This document shows, piece by piece, positions 46,802 through 56,190 of a stretch of 64,000 bases of DNA. Every line of letters begins with the position of its first letter. Positions within the stretch are counted from its first letter, which is position 1. A program made the position numbers and the translations under genes. This DNA comes from Flavobacteriaceae bacterium. Lineage in GTDB: Bacteria; Bacteroidota; Bacteroidia; Flavobacteriales; Flavobacteriaceae. The notes beneath the pieces are model-generated. The model was not told the DNA's origin. It saw only the letters and a list, made by a program, of their open reading frames with translations, and searched no databases. Location of the stretch: positions 1-64,000 of the forward strand of contig NZMG01000043.1 in NCBI GenBank assembly GCA_002694465.1, read 5' to 3'.

Positions 46802-47695
46802 ATGATTTCAATTTTAATCCCTACTTATAATTACAATGTGTTTCCTTTGGTAAAAGAGGCCCATCTTCAAGGCGAAAAGGCTAGTATTCCCTTTGAAATT
46901 TTAGTGTATGACGATTGTTCGCCAAACCCTGTTGGTGAGAATGAAAACATAAACCAATTAACGAATGGTTCTTTTTTAAAGCTACCAAAAAATATAGGCC
47001 GAAGTGCTATTCGAAATAAACTTGCAAGAGATGCCAAATATCCTAATTTGCTTTTTCTGGATGCAGACACCCAAATAATTTCATCACAATTTTTAAAAAA
47101 TTACCTACATGCGATTAAAGAAGATTCTCAAATAATATATGGCGGGATTTTGTATCAACACAATAAGCCAAATACTGCAGAAATTCTTAGATGGGTTTAT
47201 GGAAATAAAAGAGAAGCATTGCCCGTTACCGAACGTAACAAGCAGCCTCATTTACGTTTTTTAACACTTAATTTTCTGATTAAAAAAAACGTTTTCTCCA
47301 TAATTGAATTTAACGAACAAATTCCTAATTTAAGACATGAGGATACACTTTTTGCACTCGACGCAAAGAAGAGCGGAATTAATGTGTCTCATATTGATAA
47401 TCCGGTGGTACATTTAGGATTAGAAAGTAGTGAGGTATTTCTAAGGAAATCTGAAGAGTCTGTTGACGTACTTCATCTTTTTCTCGAAAAGAATATGATA
47501 GATGCAGAAGAAGTGGCATTAACAAAAAGGGCAAAACAACTCAAAAAGATGGGGCTATCAGGATTGTTTCTTTGGTTCTATAAATTTTCAAAAAATAGCA
47601 TGAAAGAAAACCTACTTTCAAAAAAGCCGTCTCTCTTCATTTTTGACTTGTATAGATTGGGCCATTATTTAAATTATAAATCAAGCAATGCCTAA
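46802..47695 (+). CDS. Family 2 glycosyltransferase
   Basis: The 297-aa GT-A enzyme begins with MISILIPTYNYN, has the nucleotide-binding VYDDCSPNP segment, an NIGRSAIRNKLA loop, and the DxD-like LFLDADTQ. It transfers a sugar from a nucleotide donor during surface-glycan assembly. Its end overlaps the next GT2 gene by 8 bp, so the two are cotranslated. It opens the glycan locus. Confidence 0.9.
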   Translation: MISILIPTYNYNVFPLVKEAHLQGEKASIPFEILVYDDCSPNPVGENENINQLTNGSFLKLPKNIGRSAIRNKLARDAKYPNLLFLDADTQIISSQFLKNYLHAIKEDSQIIYGGILYQHNKPNTAEILRWVYGNKREALPVTERNKQPHLRFLTLNFLIKKNVFSIIEFNEQIPNLRHEDTLFALDAKKSGINVSHIDNPVVHLGLESSEVFLRKSEESVDVLHLFLEKNMIDAEEVALTKRAKQLKKMGLSGLFLWFYKFSKNSMKENLLSKKPSLFIFDLYRLGHYLNYKSSNA

Positions 47696-48623
47696 GTTTT
47701 CAATTGTCATACCGCTCTTCAACAAAGAGAATTATATTGAAGAAACATTGCAAAGTGTTGTACAGCAAACATATAAAGACTTTGAAGTTTTACTTGTAAA
47801 TGATTGTTCAACAGATTCTAGTTTGCAAAAAGCAATATCCATTATCGATACACGAATTAAAGTGATTGAGCATGACAAAAACAAAGGTTTATCTGCCGCT
47901 AGAAATACTGGAATTAAAAACGCTCAAGCCAGTTATATTACTTTTTTGGATGCGGACGATATTTGGAAACCTACTTTTTTGGAAAAAATTGAATTTTTAA
48001 TACATACGTATCCTCAAGCAAATTTATTTGCAACCAATTACGAGGTTTTATTAGAAAACCATAAAACGCGCGCTTATCAATATAAATTTCTAAAAATTGA
48101 AAAAGATGGTATAGTTTCCAATTTTTATGAAGTGAGCAGAAATCAATCTATTTACAACCATTCCTGCTTTTGTGTTTCAAAAAAAGTATTTGATGAGGTT
48201 GGTTTTTATTCTGAAAATATTACCTATGGGGAGGATATAGATTTTATGATTAGAGCACATGCTAATAATAAAATGGCCTATTATAATGAACCGCTTTCTA
48301 TGTATCGATTGGAATCTGAAAATCAAATTACACAAACCGGAATTTTAGGTAAAACATTACCCGATTACGATTATTATAAAAGTCTTTTTAAAGGAAGAAG
48401 TGATATAAAAAAATACATCGATTTTTACCGATATACTATAGCAAAACAATATAAAATTACAGGAGAAAAAAAGAAGTTTCAAGAACTATTGAAAAAGATT
48501 GACCCGCAAAATTTAACCTGGAAACAAAGATTACTTTTACAACTTCCCAACTTTATTTTAAATTCAATTTCCTTGATTAAGAGGTATTTATTTAGGTTCG
48601 GCATTACGCTTACCTCCTATTAA
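47688..48623 (+). CDS. Family 2 glycosyltransferase
   Basis: The 311-aa GT-A enzyme shows FSIVIPLFNKENYIEETLQS, VNDCSTDSS, NKGLSAARNTGI and the DxD region FLDADDIWKP. This is the classical EpsH/WcaA-like family 2 pattern. It overlaps the preceding GT2 gene by 8 bp and converges on the GT4 gene 4 bp away. The sugar substrate is unknown. Confidence 0.92.
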   Translation: MPKFSIVIPLFNKENYIEETLQSVVQQTYKDFEVLLVNDCSTDSSLQKAISIIDTRIKVIEHDKNKGLSAARNTGIKNAQASYITFLDADDIWKPTFLEKIEFLIHTYPQANLFATNYEVLLENHKTRAYQYKFLKIEKDGIVSNFYEVSRNQSIYNHSCFCVSKKVFDEVGFYSENITYGEDIDFMIRAHANNKMAYYNEPLSMYRLESENQITQTGILGKTLPDYDYYKSLFKGRSDIKKYIDFYRYTIAKQYKITGEKKKFQELLKKIDPQNLTWKQRLLLQLPNFILNSISLIKRYLFRFGITLTSY

Positions 48624-48627
48624 ATCT

Positions 48628-49722
48628 TTATTTTAAAATTTCTTTCCATTCACGCATTATAGATACAGTATTGAATTTTTCAACTGAGCTTTGAGCATTA
48701 TTTTTACAAGAACTGTATAATGCTTCGTTAGAAGTTAATGTATTTAATGCCTCCTTATATTTCTCAAAATTTTGATCTTCAACCAAAAGCCCGTTTTGGT
48801 TATGACGGATAATTTCATTAGGACCCGATGTACAATTAAATGAAACCACAGGGGTTCCTAATTTTAAAGACTCCAGCAAAACCATTGGGAATCCTTCAAA
48901 TTTGCTACATAAAACTAAAAATTGTGCGTTTTTTATAATGGGATAGGGATTATCTTTAAACCCTAAAAGAAATACATTCTCTTCAAGATTTTCCTTTTCA
49001 ATAACGGCTTCAAGATGTACTTTGTCCTCCCCTTCTCCTAAAATCAACAGTTTTACATCACTTTTGGGTAGTTCAGAATTTTTATAGGTATCTATTAATG
49101 AATCAATTTGCTTTACCGCGTTATTGAGCCTAGAGACACTTACAATGTAGTTAGAAGGCAAATTAATCTCAATTGGCATATGAGCCTTTGCACTTACCAG
49201 TTCTTCATCTATGAAATTGTAAATAAGCTTTGTGTTGGTTAATCCATACTCACCATTTAATCTATCCTCAATAGCTTTTGAAACAGCCACAACTTTATGG
49301 GACTTTTTATAAAATTTTCTGAAATAATTACCGTTGGGTATATGTAAATCCACATGATAATTATGAATGGTAAAAATCATCTTTGAATTGACAAAAACAA
49401 AGGCGTGAAGCAAAAACTCTAAAATTGTTCGATTTCTGACTCTGAAATCTATATAAAAATCCGCATTTGCATTTTTATACGCTTTTTTAAATTTGAAAAA
49501 CTTTTTTATTTGTTTTACCCATTTAATTTTGGATTCATTTTCACCTAAATTGTATAATGTACCTGTGTATGGATACGTAATTTTATCCCACAACGAAATA
49601 ATTGAAATATCATACCCTAATTTTTCAAGTTCAATACTTAAAACTCCTGCAATTTTTTCAGCGCCACCAATGCTTAAACAATCTACAATAATACATACTC
49701 TTTTACTTTCGTTTTGCTTCAT
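48628..49722 (-). CDS. Family 4 glycosyltransferase
   Basis: The 364-aa GT-B enzyme starts RVCIIVDCLSIGGAEKIAGVL (with the GGAE acceptor-domain motif). It has SVSRLNNAVKQID in place of the usual VGRL, and the C-terminal EX7E block SKFEGFPMVLLESLKLGTPVV. It is a retaining glycosyltransferase of the WcaI/amylovoran type by pattern. A TATATTTG promoter element lies 24 nt upstream; the gene stands alone on its strand between plus-strand neighbours. Confidence 0.92.
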   Translation of the reverse strand: MKQNESKRVCIIVDCLSIGGAEKIAGVLSIELEKLGYDISIISLWDKITYPYTGTLYNLGENESKIKWVKQIKKFFKFKKAYKNANADFYIDFRVRNRTILEFLLHAFVFVNSKMIFTIHNYHVDLHIPNGNYFRKFYKKSHKVVAVSKAIEDRLNGEYGLTNTKLIYNFIDEELVSAKAHMPIEINLPSNYIVSVSRLNNAVKQIDSLIDTYKNSELPKSDVKLLILGEGEDKVHLEAVIEKENLEENVFLLGFKDNPYPIIKNAQFLVLCSKFEGFPMVLLESLKLGTPVVSFNCTSGPNEIIRHNQNGLLVEDQNFEKYKEALNTLTSNEALYSSCKNNAQSSVEKFNTVSIMREWKEILK

Positions 49723-49745
49723 TAATACAAAGGATTATCTTCACA

Positions 49746-49753
49746 CAAATATA
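49746..49753 (-). promoter_or_regulatory. Predicted -7 element of the family 4 glycosyltransferase gene
   Basis: The minus strand reads TATATTTG, a perfect match, 24 nt before ATG 49722 and inside the 39-bp divergent gap to the next gene. Confidence 0.5.
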
Positions 49754-49761
49754 CTCACTTT

Positions 49762-50904
49762 ATGAAGATCTTACTCCTTGGAGAATATAGTAGATTACAT
49801 AATTCACTTAAAGCTGGGCTTTTGGCTCATAACTGTGAGGTTACTTTATTGGGAGATGGTGATGGATTTAAGAACTTTCCATCGGATATTTCAATTCAAC
49901 CCGTCCTTTTTAATAATTCTTTTTTAAAATATCTCAAACTTAGCGTATTTAAAATAACGGGTTGGGACCTTACAAAATTGGAGAGGGGGATTCGTTTTTG
50001 GTTACAACTACATAAATTGAAAAATTATGATGTTGTACAATTAATCAATGAAACACCAGTTAAAACATATCCTTCTTGGGAGCGGTTTTTACTAAAAAAA
50101 GTTTTCAAACAAAATACGAAAATTGTTCTCTTAAGTTGTGGTGCCGATTTTGCAAATATTAACTATGCGGTAAATCATAAAGATGAATTATCATTACTTA
50201 CCCCATACTTTAAAAATCCAGAAATAAAATCACATTTTTCCTTCGCTTTAACCTATTTAAAGAGGTCTCATAAAAAAACGCATGATTTTATCTATAAAAA
50301 TATAGATGCTGTCATAGCTTCAGACTATGATTATGTAGCGCCATTAACAGGCTTTCAGAAATATAAAGGACTTATTCCCAATCCCATTATTATTAATAAT
50401 ACGCCTAGGCAAATTAATTCTCTAGATGGACAGATTAGAATCCTCTTAGGAATCAATAGATGGAATTATTATGCTAAAGGCATTCCGTTTTTTGAAGAAG
50501 CATTAATACTGTTAAAAGAAAAATACGCTTCTAAAATTGAGATTATAAAATCTGAAAACCTTCCCTATAAAAATTATGTTTCTATCTTAGAAAAAGCACA
50601 TATCATTTTGGATCAAGTATATAGTAAAGACCAAGGCTACAATGCATTGGAAAGTATGGCCATGGGAAAGGTTGTTTTTACAGGAGCTCATTCAGATTTT
50701 TTAATCCATTTTAACCTAAAGGAAGATGAAGTCTGTATTGATGCCAAGCCTGATGCACCCTATTTGGTTGAGAAGCTCTCCTACTTAATTGACAACCCAG
50801 AAAAAATTAAGGAAATTGGAAATAATGCTCAAAAGTTTGTTAAAAAAGAACATCACTACATGGAAGTTGCTAAAAAATATTTAGCGCTATATAACTCTAT
50901 TTAG
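49762..50904 (+). CDS. GT-B glycosyltransferase, divergent
   Basis: The 380-aa protein starts MKILLLGEYSRLHNSLKAGL and ends with a GT4-like block (IILDQVYSKDQGYNALESMAMGKVVFTG). The NxxGK-type middle is replaced by LLGINRWNYYAKGIPFFEEAL. It belongs to the GT-B superfamily but is distant from standard GT4 enzymes; the donor and acceptor are unknown. Its 3' end overlaps the convergent ketoisomerase gene by 8 bp. Confidence 0.8.
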   Translation: MKILLLGEYSRLHNSLKAGLLAHNCEVTLLGDGDGFKNFPSDISIQPVLFNNSFLKYLKLSVFKITGWDLTKLERGIRFWLQLHKLKNYDVVQLINETPVKTYPSWERFLLKKVFKQNTKIVLLSCGADFANINYAVNHKDELSLLTPYFKNPEIKSHFSFALTYLKRSHKKTHDFIYKNIDAVIASDYDYVAPLTGFQKYKGLIPNPIIINNTPRQINSLDGQIRILLGINRWNYYAKGIPFFEEALILLKEKYASKIEIIKSENLPYKNYVSILEKAHIILDQVYSKDQGYNALESMAMGKVVFTGAHSDFLIHFNLKEDEVCIDAKPDAPYLVEKLSYLIDNPEKIKEIGNNAQKFVKKEHHYMEVAKKYLALYNSI

Positions 50905-51307
50905 TGTTTTGAAAAAAGGTGAGAAATTGATTGTATTCTCGAATATAATCCTCCTCTTTATACACATCACTTACCAGTGAAAGACACACAGCCCCAGCAG
51001 AAAAATTATCTAATTCCCTCCAAATTCCATTAGGGATGTACAATCCTTTATTAGGACGATTTAAGGTTATGGTTTGCTTTTCTCTTCCATCGTCTAGTAC
51101 CACATCAAAACTTCCGCTAAGTGCAATTAAAAACTGTTGCAATTTAATATGGGCATGCCCTCCTCTACTCGAATCTGAAGGAACATCATACAAATAATAC
51201 ACCCGTTTAATTTCGAAAGGGATAATTGCCTTTTCAATAACAGATAAATTTCCCCTTCCATCGGGATCACTAATTTTGGGAATGTCGATTAATTTAATGT
51301 CTTCCAA
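50897..51307 (-). CDS. dTDP-sugar 3,4-ketoisomerase (FdtA/QdtA, WxcM-like)
   Basis: The 136-aa cupin protein has the family signature RGGHAH at residues 48-53 (catalytic His pair), a preceding FEIKRVYYLYDVP and the closing SDVYKEEDYIREY. FdtA and QdtA convert dTDP-4-keto-6-deoxyglucose to the 3-keto form, the substrate for the aminotransferase encoded two genes upstream. The dTDP-glucose enzymes RmlA and RmlB are not in the window. The gap to the flippase gene holds a TATATTTG element, so this last gene may have its own promoter. Confidence 0.9.
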   Translation of the reverse strand: MEDIKLIDIPKISDPDGRGNLSVIEKAIIPFEIKRVYYLYDVPSDSSRGGHAHIKLQQFLIALSGSFDVVLDDGREKQTITLNRPNKGLYIPNGIWRELDNFSAGAVCLSLVSDVYKEEDYIREYNQFLTFFQNTK

Positions 51308-51323
51308 GGCAAAATTGTTTATT

Positions 51324-51331
51324 CAAATATA
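51324..51331 (-). promoter_or_regulatory. Predicted internal -7 element before the ketoisomerase gene
   Basis: The minus strand reads TATATTTG, a perfect match, 16 nt before ATG 51307 and inside the only sizeable gap (29 bp) of the glycan operon. It may give this enzyme extra expression. Confidence 0.45.
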
Positions 51332-51336
51332 CACAT

Positions 51337-52635
51337 CTATTTAAGTAACTCTTTTTTCTTTTGTTTTCTAAAGTAGCGAAGTATTAGTACAAAAACTACC
51401 ACAAAGTAAATTATGTATCGAAGAAAGTGTGCAATGGTTATCCCCTCAAGTCCATAAATATCAATAAAATAATAGGCAAAACCATAAAACAATGCCAGTG
51501 AAAGGACTTCGGTAAAAATGAAATTATACACCATCTTTTTGGCTAAAAATTGCGACGCTAAAAGGATGGCGGCAAGTCTAATAAAATCTCCTAGCAACTG
51601 CCATTTAAACAAGGGAGACATAGCGCTATAGTCATCTTTAAAAATTAAATCGATGGCAATATCTCTAAACACGTAAACTAAAAACATCCCCACAGCAAAT
51701 AGTGGTAATAATGTTTTGTAAATACTCCCCAGCTCTTTCATAAAATCTGGCTTGGTGTAAATTCCTGCAAACTTTGGAAGTACGTAAAGGGTAAGCAGTG
51801 CATTTGAAAATACCATATAATTTTTTGAAATAAACATAAGGCCTGTCCAGATTCCTGCTTCGTCTTCGCTTATTTTACTTTCAATCATATTTCGTACTTC
51901 TATTTCCACTTGATTCAACAATATGGTAGAAAAGAAGGACATTACGGTAAAGGCGAATAAACTTTTTGCTAATGGGGCTTGCCATTTTAGTTGTGAAAAC
52001 TGTAAATACTCACGAAGAATTTTTACCACCAAAAACATCATCACCAGAACCTGAACAACGGGTGCAATGGCTACCGAAATTAAAACCCCATCCAGTTCAT
52101 TATAATAAAGAAAAACAATAGTAAGTAAAGCACTAACCAAATAAGCAACCAATTCTATTTTGGCAAAGCTTTTATATTCTGAAAGCCCATTTATCACCCC
52201 ACTAAACACCCTTTGTATACTAATAAAAGGGATGACAATAGCCGTTAGTTTTATGACATAAACAAAATCGGGTGAATTAAAGTAATATTCACTAAAATAA
52301 GAAGCACCAAAAAATAAAACGAAAAAGGATACCACGCTACCAATAGTGGTAAAAACAAAGGTGGTCGAAAATAATTTTTGAAGTTGGTCTTTGTTATCTC
52401 TATGCTCTGCTACATATTTTACAACCCCGTTAAATACCCCCAGTGATGTAAAGGAAGTAAGTTGCGCAATTAAGTTGCGAAGGTTACCAATTTTTGCATA
52501 TCCCCCTTTACTAATTACATCTGTAATTTCTCGGTTTACAAAAAAGGTAACAACCAATCGTATAACAATGGTCGCTGCATTTAAAGAGGTCATCTTTAGC
52601 AACAAATTCTGCCGTATAAACTTTGGTATCTTCAA
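51337..52635 (-). CDS. Polysaccharide flippase, Wzx/O-antigen type
   Basis: The 432-aa integral membrane protein has about twelve hydrophobic segments and the N-terminal IRQNLLLKMTSLNAATIVIRLV followed by GGYAKIGNLRNLIAQLTSF, as in the Wzx/RfbX oligosaccharide-flippase family of the MOP superfamily. It should move undecaprenyl-linked glycan units to the periplasmic face. It begins on the base following the aminotransferase stop codon. No Wzy polymerase or chain-length regulator is seen in the window. Confidence 0.9.
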   Translation of the reverse strand: MKIPKFIRQNLLLKMTSLNAATIVIRLVVTFFVNREITDVISKGGYAKIGNLRNLIAQLTSFTSLGVFNGVVKYVAEHRDNKDQLQKLFSTTFVFTTIGSVVSFFVLFFGASYFSEYYFNSPDFVYVIKLTAIVIPFISIQRVFSGVINGLSEYKSFAKIELVAYLVSALLTIVFLYYNELDGVLISVAIAPVVQVLVMMFLVVKILREYLQFSQLKWQAPLAKSLFAFTVMSFFSTILLNQVEIEVRNMIESKISEDEAGIWTGLMFISKNYMVFSNALLTLYVLPKFAGIYTKPDFMKELGSIYKTLLPLFAVGMFLVYVFRDIAIDLIFKDDYSAMSPLFKWQLLGDFIRLAAILLASQFLAKKMVYNFIFTEVLSLALFYGFAYYFIDIYGLEGITIAHFLRYIIYFVVVFVLILRYFRKQKKKELLK

Positions 52636-53736
52636 CTAGTAGTTGTTTAAAACCGAAATAACCCTATCCACTTCCTCATTGCTCATTACTGGACTCATGG
52701 GCAAACTTACTACTTCCGCATGAATTTTTTCAGAAATTGGAAAAATAAGATGACTAAATTCTTTTAGAGCCATTTGACGATGGGGTGCAATTGGATAATG
52801 AATTAAATACCCTATTTCATTTCGACTTAAATATTGAGTAAAAAAGTCCCGGTCTTCCACCATGACTACAAATAAATGAAAAACATGATTTCTAGAATTA
52901 TTATAAAAAGGAAGAGAAATCTTTTCATTTTTTATTTCTGAAAGATATCTATTTGCAATCAAACGTCGCTGGTCATTGTCGTTATCTAATGACGCTAGTT
53001 TTATATTCAAAAAAGCAGCCTGAAGCTCGTCCAATCGTGAATTGAATCCCAACTCATCATTCACATATTTCGAAGAGGTTCCATAATTTCTCAATATTTT
53101 TACTACCGAAGCTAATGCAGCGTCATTCGTAGTGATGGCTCCGGCATCTCCCAAAGCACCTAAATTTTTAGTTGGATAAAATGAAAATCCTGCCGCATCT
53201 CCAAGATTTCCGGCTCTCTTCCCTTGTTCTGAAAGAGCCCCATGTGCTTGCGCTGCATCCTCAATTACAATCAAATTGTGCATTTTAGCCATTTCAACCA
53301 ATGCATTCATGGGAGAAAGTTGACCATATAAATGAACTGGCATGATAGCCCTAGTTTTTGGGGTAATTGATTTCTTGAGTGATTCTATTTCAAAATTAAA
53401 AGTTTTCGCCTCCGCTTCCACCAAAACGGGTTGTAATCCGGCCTGCTTTATGGCCAATATGGTCGCTATAAATGTATTTGAAGCTACTAAAACCTCATCG
53501 CCGTGATTTAATTTTCCCAATACCTTATATCCTTCTAAAATGATACGTAAAGCGTCCAAGCCATTTCCAACACCAATACAATGTGAGACTCCACAATACT
53601 GGGCAAACTTTTCTTCAAAAGCCGCAACTTCTTTTCCTAAAATAAAGTGACTAGCCGTTAACGTCTTTTTGAAAGTTGCTTCAAAGGCCTCTTCAAAACG
53701 AGCGTTTACTTTTTTTAAATCTATAAAAGGAATCAT
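52636..53736 (-). CDS. DegT/DnrJ/EryC1/StrS sugar aminotransferase (FdtB/QdtB-like)
   Basis: The 366-aa PLP enzyme has the family start [17 protein letters not shown], the cofactor-contacting VGNGLDAL and [10 protein letters not shown] (D160), and the Schiff-base lysine K190 in [15 protein letters not shown]. With the adjacent FdtA/QdtA-like isomerase it probably makes dTDP-3-amino-3,6-dideoxyhexose (Fuc3N or Qui3N). It overlaps the FemAB-like gene by 4 bp (ATGA) and directly abuts the flippase gene, so it is part of a tightly coupled operon. Confidence 0.92.
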   Translation of the reverse strand: MIPFIDLKKVNARFEEAFEATFKKTLTASHFILGKEVAAFEEKFAQYCGVSHCIGVGNGLDALRIILEGYKVLGKLNHGDEVLVASNTFIATILAIKQAGLQPVLVEAEAKTFNFEIESLKKSITPKTRAIMPVHLYGQLSPMNALVEMAKMHNLIVIEDAAQAHGALSEQGKRAGNLGDAAGFSFYPTKNLGALGDAGAITTNDAALASVVKILRNYGTSSKYVNDELGFNSRLDELQAAFLNIKLASLDNDNDQRRLIANRYLSEIKNEKISLPFYNNSRNHVFHLFVVMVEDRDFFTQYLSRNEIGYLIHYPIAPHRQMALKEFSHLIFPISEKIHAEVVSLPMSPVMSNEEVDRVISVLNNY

Positions 53737-54713
53737 ATAAATACCTGGTCCATTAGTGAGTATTGTGACGGGGCAATTTCATAATATCGATGTGCCATAG
53801 GTCTAGCCCCAAAGCATTCTTTCCAATATAATAATCCAGAATTAAGATTGTTTCCACCATTTTCATTAGAGGTTCCAAAATCGAAATAATCTTTATTTTT
53901 ATATTTTTCTAGGATAAGATAATAAAATAGATAATCTAGCGCTCCCAATTCTTGCCTATTTTCATTAGCCGAGATATACTGGACATGAGCTACTTTTTGG
54001 GTTTCAAAAATTGTGGCTCCTGCAACAATTGTACTTCCAGAATAGACATTAAATTGCTTGATGTTTTTAGGAAATTTAGATTGTAAATACTGTATTTCTG
54101 AAACAGTATGCACAGGAGACGCTCCATGTCTTTTTTGAAGATTTGGGATTAGTATTTCATTCCAAAAACCTTCAAAATTAGACTCTTCCTTTATAGTCAG
54201 CTGTGCTTTTTCGGCTTTTTTCACCCCTTCTTTTCGATTACTTTGAATCTTTAAAGCCTGGTTTTGTTTAATACTACTCGCAACATCCGTTCGCACCAAT
54301 TTCGCTTTCAAAATATAAGTTAGATAAGAAAACTCATCAGATGGATAGGTGGTGTACATATTAGGTATTTCTTTTACAACAAACTTTTGAAATCCCTTCT
54401 CTTCAAAATATTGAAGCAAGGTTTTATAAATGTCCCAAACCTCACTAAGCTTGACATCCTTTTTTAAGACAATCCCGCCATATGTTAACCCTGAATGCGA
54501 ATAAACTGTGTCTTCCTTTTTATTTGCAGGAACCACAGAAACTAATTTATCTTTTTTATAAATAAGTACAGAAAAATCTTCGAAACGATCTTTATGGTAT
54601 TCCATAAAATCACGCTTAAATAAAAACGTAGCATTTTTAGCTTGGTCTACAAATGTATCCCAAGCCTGTTTTAGCTCTTCGCGATATGACTCTACTCGAT
54701 AAATAGTTTTAAT
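53733..54713 (-). CDS. FemAB/GNAT-like acyltransferase, probable non-AUG start
   Basis: From ATG 54605 the protein is 290 aa. However, the frame continues upstream without a stop to the end of the preceding gene, and this part reads like the missing family N-terminus ([16 protein letters not shown], then [18 protein letters not shown]). No ATG, GTG or TTG occurs in that stretch, so translation may begin at ATT 54713, overlapping the previous stop (ATTAA), or at ATA 54716. The family carries the FemAB/GNAT fold that links amino acids or acyl groups to cell-wall or glycan amino sugars. In this operon it could acylate the 3-amino sugar, a job done by FdtC elsewhere. The start remains uncertain. 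Confidence 0.75.
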   Translation of the reverse strand: MKTIYRVESYREELKQAWDTFVDQAKNATFLFKRDFMEYHKDRFEDFSVLIYKKDKLVSVVPANKKEDTVYSHSGLTYGGIVLKKDVKLSEVWDIYKTLLQYFEEKGFQKFVVKEIPNMYTTYPSDEFSYLTYILKAKLVRTDVASSIKQNQALKIQSNRKEGVKKAEKAQLTIKEESNFEGFWNEILIPNLQKRHGASPVHTVSEIQYLQSKFPKNIKQFNVYSGSTIVAGATIFETQKVAHVQYISANENRQELGALDYLFYYLILEKYKNKDYFDFGTSNENGGNNLNSGLLYWKECFGARPMAHRYYEIAPSQYSLMDQVFI

Positions 54714-56190
54714 TATTTAGTTTTTCGTAAACGACGTTACCATTTTTATCTATTACTTTTCTAACCGATTTAAAGAAGGACCCTTCATTGTTGAGGTTAT
54801 AGCTTTCGTCACCTTCTAAATGCTTCAAATACGCTTTATTCTTGCTTAACGCTGAAAACAATACCCTAAAAACATTGACATTCGATTTTAAATCTTCATC
54901 ATATCCTTCATTATCGAGTCCATTCCATTTAATGGCACATAGTGAAGCATAAATAGATTCTATTTTAGTAGCGTCTCGGGTACTAAACATATCTTTGTAA
55001 TCATACACTCCAACCCAACCTCCATGGTCTGCCAATACAATGATAACTGCATTAGGGTCTTTCGACTCAATGAAACTAATGGTTTCCTTTAACCAAATAT
55101 TTACTTCTTCAATTTTTGATAAATAATCCAATCGCTCTGCTTCAATTCTATTTTCATAAATTTCAAAATGTACATGATGCGGCAAGCATTTTTCGATAAA
55201 AAAGAATTTAGGTTTATTAACATCAATTTTAAACGCTTCCTTTACATCTGCTAGAACATCCCTTGTTACATCTCCACCTCCTCCAAAATAGGGTATCTCA
55301 TCAAGATTGGTATTGGTATAATCGTATAACTGTTCGCATCTATTTTGCTGAAAATATTCATCTTCGGCTATAAAAAAAGTATGATACCCATTCCTTTTAA
55401 ATATTCTTACTACTGGGTTATCTCCAGAAATAGTTTCCCTTGCGTAAGGCATTTCTAAATCTGGTAACAACGAACTCCCAAAGTAATGATGCTGCATAGC
55501 AAAAAGGGATGCGTTTGAGTTTAAACTTGCAGGATAATTACTTCGAAAAGGATCATAAATTTTAAAATTATTGGTTTCTAACCAATTATACATGGTCGTT
55601 TCATAATTATACAAGTCACTCTCCATCATACTCTTACTTACATAGCCGTCGGGTTGAATCACATACACATTAGGTTTTTGAGCAAATGTTACTTCCTCGA
55701 TAGGATCCGTAGGCATTAGCCAAGTCTTTTCAGAGTATTGGTCATACACCTTATAAGCCAATTTTGAGAGCGGAAGGATACTTACCACCAAAATTAAGGG
55801 TAGTAGTTTTTTGTAACGGTCACTTAGTTTTAATGAGAGTAACACCGAAACTACCAAAGCAACAAGTAACAATTTCTTTTTTACCACCAAAGAAGAAGCA
55901 TAGGAGGTAAAAAACACAACAAGTAGTATAATAAGAACAAATAGGATTTGATTCTTATAGATTGCAAACCTTTTAAAATTCTTTAGAATAATGGTTACGA
56001 AAGAAAATATGAGAATTGGGATTCCAATAAAAAACAATAAATAAAATCCCCAATTTTCCCAAGAATTGGTTGCATAAAAGTTATTCGAAACATAAAATAG
56101 GAAAGGATAGAGACCACAAATAAATCCAATCCATAAGGAGGATGTGCCATCTATTTTAAATAAATTCAGAAAATTATTAATTCCTTTCAT
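54709..56190 (-). CDS. Membrane-bound alkaline-phosphatase-superfamily protein, copy 1
   Basis: The 493-aa protein has five predicted N-terminal membrane helices (to about residue 145) and an extracytoplasmic domain. Residues 173-185 (PNVYVIQPDGYVS) hold the first metal Asp and candidate nucleophile S185, and ADHGG near residue 400 is the second metal site of the superfamily. The layout resembles LtaS and EptA phosphotransferases, although the motif differs. It overlaps the previous copy by 1 nt (TAATG). Likely role: adding or removing a phosphate-linked group on the surface glycan; substrate unknown. Confidence 0.8.
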   Translation of the reverse strand: MKGINNFLNLFKIDGTSSLWIGFICGLYPFLFYVSNNFYATNSWENWGFYLLFFIGIPILIFSFVTIILKNFKRFAIYKNQILFVLIILLVVFFTSYASSLVVKKKLLLVALVVSVLLSLKLSDRYKKLLPLILVVSILPLSKLAYKVYDQYSEKTWLMPTDPIEEVTFAQKPNVYVIQPDGYVSKSMMESDLYNYETTMYNWLETNNFKIYDPFRSNYPASLNSNASLFAMQHHYFGSSLLPDLEMPYARETISGDNPVVRIFKRNGYHTFFIAEDEYFQQNRCEQLYDYTNTNLDEIPYFGGGGDVTRDVLADVKEAFKIDVNKPKFFFIEKCLPHHVHFEIYENRIEAERLDYLSKIEEVNIWLKETISFIESKDPNAVIIVLADHGGWVGVYDYKDMFSTRDATKIESIYASLCAIKWNGLDNEGYDEDLKSNVNVFRVLFSALSKNKAYLKHLEGDESYNLNNEGSFFKSVRKVIDKNGNVVYEKLNN

